From WRCA01 sp050943575 (GTDB taxonomy: Bacteria > Pseudomonadota > Alphaproteobacteria > Rs-D84), in NCBI GenBank assembly GCA_050943575.1, contig JBMNPL010000013.1, positions 1-16,209 of the forward strand: a stretch of DNA of 16,209 nucleotides, written 5' to 3'. The position numbers were made by a program, and so were the translations under genes. Under the pieces are notes generated by a model. It was not told where the DNA came from and ran no database searches. It saw nothing but the letters and a program-made list of their open reading frames with translations. This document shows, one piece after another, positions 13,809 to 16,209 of the stretch; position 1 is the stretch's first letter; each line of letters opens with the position of its first letter.

Positions 13809-15887
13809 TTAAAATACACCGCCAACTTCAGCAGATTGTTGATAGCTATCTGAATGTATGATTTTATTATTATCAGATTGAGTATTTGGCTTTTGTCCTA
13901 TTTTAAATGCTTCTTGAATAATCATCCCGCCATCTGATGTATTTGCAGCAGTTCCAGTTTTACGATTGATTCTGCGAAATTCAATTCCGCCAGGAACTGA
14001 AAACGGCTGATCTTTTACGTCTTTTAAAGCGATGGTCATAAATTCTGAAAATACTCTGGCTGGCATATGGCTACCGGCACCTGCACCCATTGGTTTTGGT
14101 GTATCATATCCCATCCATACACCTGCAACCAAGTTTTTAGAAAATCCGACAAACCAAACATCTTTAACTTCATTTGTTGTTCCGGTTTTTCCAGCTATAG
14201 AATGTCCAGCAACCGCTGCTTGTCTCCCAGTTCCACGTTCAACCACCCCTTGCATTATTGAAACAATTTGATATAAACTTTGCGGATCAGATAATGGTTC
14301 ATCTTTTTCTTTGGGTTTTGGTGGTTGTAAATTATCGTGCCATTCTTGAATGTTTATTGTGCCAGAATTTAAAACACGACCATATCTATCCTCAATATAA
14401 TCAACCATTTTTGGCTCTAACTTGCGTCCCCCATTTATAAATGATGCAAATCCCATGGTTAATTTTGCAAGTGTGGTTTCACCAGATCCCAGAGCTAAAG
14501 ATAAATTCATATTTTTTAAATTTTCAGGGTAGACCCCAAAACGTTGTGCCGCAGAAATAGCGTTTCTTACACCGATTTGTTGCACTAAACGGACAGTTGG
14601 AACATTTCTTGATTGTTCCAAAGATAAACGAAGAGGTACAGGTCCCAAAAATTTTTTATCATAATTTTCAGGTTTCCATAAAGAATCATCTTCTTTCCAA
14701 CCAACTATGGGCACATCTAAAAGTAAAGTTGTTGGATTCCAATTTTCTCCATCTTCTAATGCGGCTAAATAAACAAACGGTTTAATGGCTGATCCAATTT
14801 GTCGATTTGCTTGGGTTGCGCGATTAAAACTACTTTCCGCAAAAGATTCCCCACCAACCATTGCGAGAACTCGACCAGTATGCGGATTCAGAGCGATAAG
14901 TGCACCTTGTAATTTTTCTGTTCTACCAGCATTATAAGCATCTAATGCGTTTTTTAATGCATTAGTTGCCACGCGTTGTAATTCAGGATCAATAGTTGTT
15001 TTGATATATAGACCACCATTATAAAGTTCTTCACGTCCGATTTTTTCTAATAATTGTCGACGAACTTCTTCGGCAAAATATTGAAAATCGTCAGATTGTT
15101 GTGCCATAAACTCAACATTTATATTTACCGGTTCTGCAGATGCGGCATACATTTCTTTTTTAGTAATAAATCCTTCTTCTTTCATTCTGCGCAAAACATA
15201 GTTGCGACGCTCTGCTGCTCGCGTTCTTTCATTTGGTGCTTTTGGCAAAGATGCCAAAAATGCTGCTTCGGACAAGGTTAAATCTTTAACTGGTTTATTA
15301 AAATACATTAATGATGCAGAACCAACACCATAAGCACGTGCCCCTAAAAATATTTGATTAAGATATAATGTCATAATATGTTCTTTAGAGAATGCACGCT
15401 CAAGCCTTAATGCCAAAATAGCTTCGCGAATTTTACGTGAAAAAGTTCTATCATTAGTAAGAAAGAAGTTTTTCGCAACTTGTTGAGTAATAGTTGACGC
15501 ACCTGTAAATCTAGTTGGACCACCAAAAAAACGAATAATATTATTTGCCCCAGCACGAATAATTCCGAAAATATCAACCCCAGGATGATGCCAAAAATTT
15601 TTATCTTCAGCGGCAATAAATGCATTTACTAACATTGGTGGCATATCAGCATAATCAATAAATACACGACGTTCTTCAGCATATTCGATTAACAATGAAC
15701 CATCTGCAGCATATAAACGTGTTGCAACAGGGGGGGCATAAGTTGCAAGTTTTTTATAATTAGGTAAATCTGTACCATATCGTAAAATCATTAAAATTAA
15801 TGAAATAATGATAACAAGTGTAATCCAAAACAAAGCACGTAATAAATGTTGCCCCATGTTTTTGAAAAATGATTTTAAATTTTCCAT
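13809..15887 (-). CDS. Class A penicillin-binding protein (PBP1A family)
   Basis: This bifunctional enzyme polymerises lipid II and cross-links peptidoglycan from the periplasmic side of the inner membrane. The 692 residues comprise a cytoplasmic tail, one transmembrane helix (about 18-36) and a GT51 glycosyltransferase domain with EDKNFWHHPG (catalytic E94), TGASTITQQVAKN (128-140) and REAILALRLE (154-163). A short linker leads to the transpeptidase domain with S366-A-I-K369 (catalytic Ser), S426-R-N428 and K567-T-G569. It is shorter than the 850-residue E. coli MrcA. The OB-like domain that E. coli has between the two catalytic domains appears missing, since the linker leads straight into the transpeptidase. 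A polar tail follows (about 640-692). There is no ribosome site, and the promoter -10 ends about 8 nt before the ATG, so a leaderless mRNA is likely. mrcA would be a fair symbol, but the shorter layout makes it uncertain. Confidence 0.95.
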   Translation of the reverse strand: MENLKSFFKNMGQHLLRALFWITLVIIISLILMILRYGTDLPNYKKLATYAPPVATRLYAADGSLLIEYAEERRVFIDYADMPPMLVNAFIAAEDKNFWHHPGVDIFGIIRAGANNIIRFFGGPTRFTGASTITQQVAKNFFLTNDRTFSRKIREAILALRLERAFSKEHIMTLYLNQIFLGARAYGVGSASLMYFNKPVKDLTLSEAAFLASLPKAPNERTRAAERRNYVLRRMKEEGFITKKEMYAASAEPVNINVEFMAQQSDDFQYFAEEVRRQLLEKIGREELYNGGLYIKTTIDPELQRVATNALKNALDAYNAGRTEKLQGALIALNPHTGRVLAMVGGESFAESSFNRATQANRQIGSAIKPFVYLAALEDGENWNPTTLLLDVPIVGWKEDDSLWKPENYDKKFLGPVPLRLSLEQSRNVPTVRLVQQIGVRNAISAAQRFGVYPENLKNMNLSLALGSGETTLAKLTMGFASFINGGRKLEPKMVDYIEDRYGRVLNSGTINIQEWHDNLQPPKPKEKDEPLSDPQSLYQIVSIMQGVVERGTGRQAAVAGHSIAGKTGTTNEVKDVWFVGFSKNLVAGVWMGYDTPKPMGAGAGSHMPARVFSEFMTIALKDVKDQPFSVPGGIEFRRINRKTGTAANTSDGGMIIQEAFKIGQKPNTQSDNNKIIHSDSYQQSAEVGGVF

Positions 15888-15894
15888 AGGGCAA

Positions 15895-15922
15895 ATTATA
15901 TCAATCGATATTTATTAGTCAA
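15895..15922 (-). promoter_or_regulatory. Strong promoter at the PBP start codon
   Basis: On the minus strand: TTGACT (15922-15917), a 16-nt spacer and a perfect TATAAT (15900-15895) preceded by TGA as an extended -10. The predicted first transcribed base is about 15888-15887, at the A of the ATG itself. Confidence 0.65.
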
Positions 15923-15971
15923 TAAATCATTAATACATCAATTTAAATACAAACAATTTTTATATAAAAAT

Positions 15972-16009
15972 TTGACAATAGTTGTTTTTTGTAATAAATA
16001 TAATATAGT
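15972..16009 (+). promoter_or_regulatory. Likely promoter of the ACP-like gene
   Basis: A perfect TTGACA (15972-15977) is followed after 17 nt by a weak TAAATA (15995-16000). TATAAT (15999-16004) and TATAGT (16004-16009) are better -10 sequences, but their spacing from this -35 is too long. Which -10 is used is unclear. AAGGG at 16032-16036 precedes the ATG at 16043. Confidence 0.45.
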
Positions 16010-16042
16010 AAAATAATAACAATTAATAAATAAGGGTTTAAA

Positions 16043-16209
16043 ATGGCATATAGCAGAGAAGAAATTGCAGATTTAATCAAAACAATACTTATAAAAAATC
16101 ATTTTTATGTAGATGGTGGTGTTTATGGAATCAGTAAAAATGATATTACTAATGAAGCAGATTTTAAAAACGACTTTGGGATAGGAAGTTTGGAAAAAAT
16201 GGGGTTAAT
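16043..16209 (+). CDS. Acyl-carrier-protein-like protein, 5' part only
   Basis: The reading frame is open from the ATG at 16043 to the window edge (55 full codons), so the C-terminus is missing. The N-terminal helix (SREEIADLIKTILIK, 4-18) and the later ADFKNDFGIGSLEKMGL (39-55) fit the acyl carrier protein pattern, in which helix I is followed by a loop and a DSL motif carrying the phosphopantetheine on Ser. Here the motif reads GSL, with S49 the likely attachment site and D replaced by G. An ACP carries acyl groups on a phosphopantetheine arm in the cytoplasm. The insert around residues 19-33 (HFYVDGGVYGISKN) is unusual, so this is more likely a specialised carrier or ACP-like protein than the housekeeping AcpP. 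AAGGG before the ATG supports the start. Confidence 0.6.
   Translation, partial: MAYSREEIADLIKTILIKNHFYVDGGVYGISKNDITNEADFKNDFGIGSLEKMGL

Overview
The window is AT-rich (roughly one third GC by eye), tightly packed and uses the standard bacterial code: TGA serves as a stop, for example in plsY. Gene content points to a Gram-negative, probably host-associated alphaproteobacterium with a compact genome. It carries SufB/SufC Fe-S assembly proteins, a lipoprotein secretin with a TcpQ-domain partner of the type IVb pilus kind, rpsT and plsY-dprA close to a dnaA-type gene, pgsA and a class A penicillin-binding protein. The lineage is an inference from gene order and composition, not from a marker gene. 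I see no rRNA, tRNA, insertion sequence, phage gene or CRISPR array.

Layout. (1) 1-2505: a 99-aa two-helix membrane protein, dnaJ, and a 271-aa membrane protein with a duplicated Cys/His module. All three read rightward and each ends at its own hairpin terminator. (2) 2504-6981: a leftward operon running from a promoter at about 7003-7030 to a bidirectional terminator at 2475-2505. It encodes a membrane-anchored coiled-coil protein, SufB, SufC, an unknown multi-pass membrane protein and an AI-2E-family permease. The junctions are a TAA-ATG contact, short gaps and an ATGA overlap. (3) 7059-9590: a rightward unit of a secreted TcpQ-domain protein and a lipoprotein secretin, separated by a hairpin and closed by a terminator shared with convergent rpsT. 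(4) 9603-13045: rpsT leftward, then plsY, dprA and a divergent dnaA rightward. (5) 13086-15887: pgsA and a class A PBP leftward, each with its own promoter. (6) 16043 to the end: the start of an acyl-carrier-protein-like gene.

How the genes work together. Several are core envelope and replication functions: phospholipid synthesis (PlsY, PgsA), peptidoglycan synthesis (PBP1A type), translation (S20), replication start (DnaA), protein folding (DnaJ), DNA uptake (DprA) and Fe-S assembly (SufBC). The secretin pair suggests an outer-membrane pore for a type IVb-pilus-like machine whose other parts are not here.

The points most worth a second look are: a DnaA whose arginine finger and sensor II arginine appear to be replaced; the duplicated CPH / C-x7-C membrane protein; SufBC with no SufD but with three unknown or transport membrane proteins in the same operon; and two genes, dnaJ and the PBP gene, whose promoters sit so close to the start codon that their mRNAs are probably leaderless.
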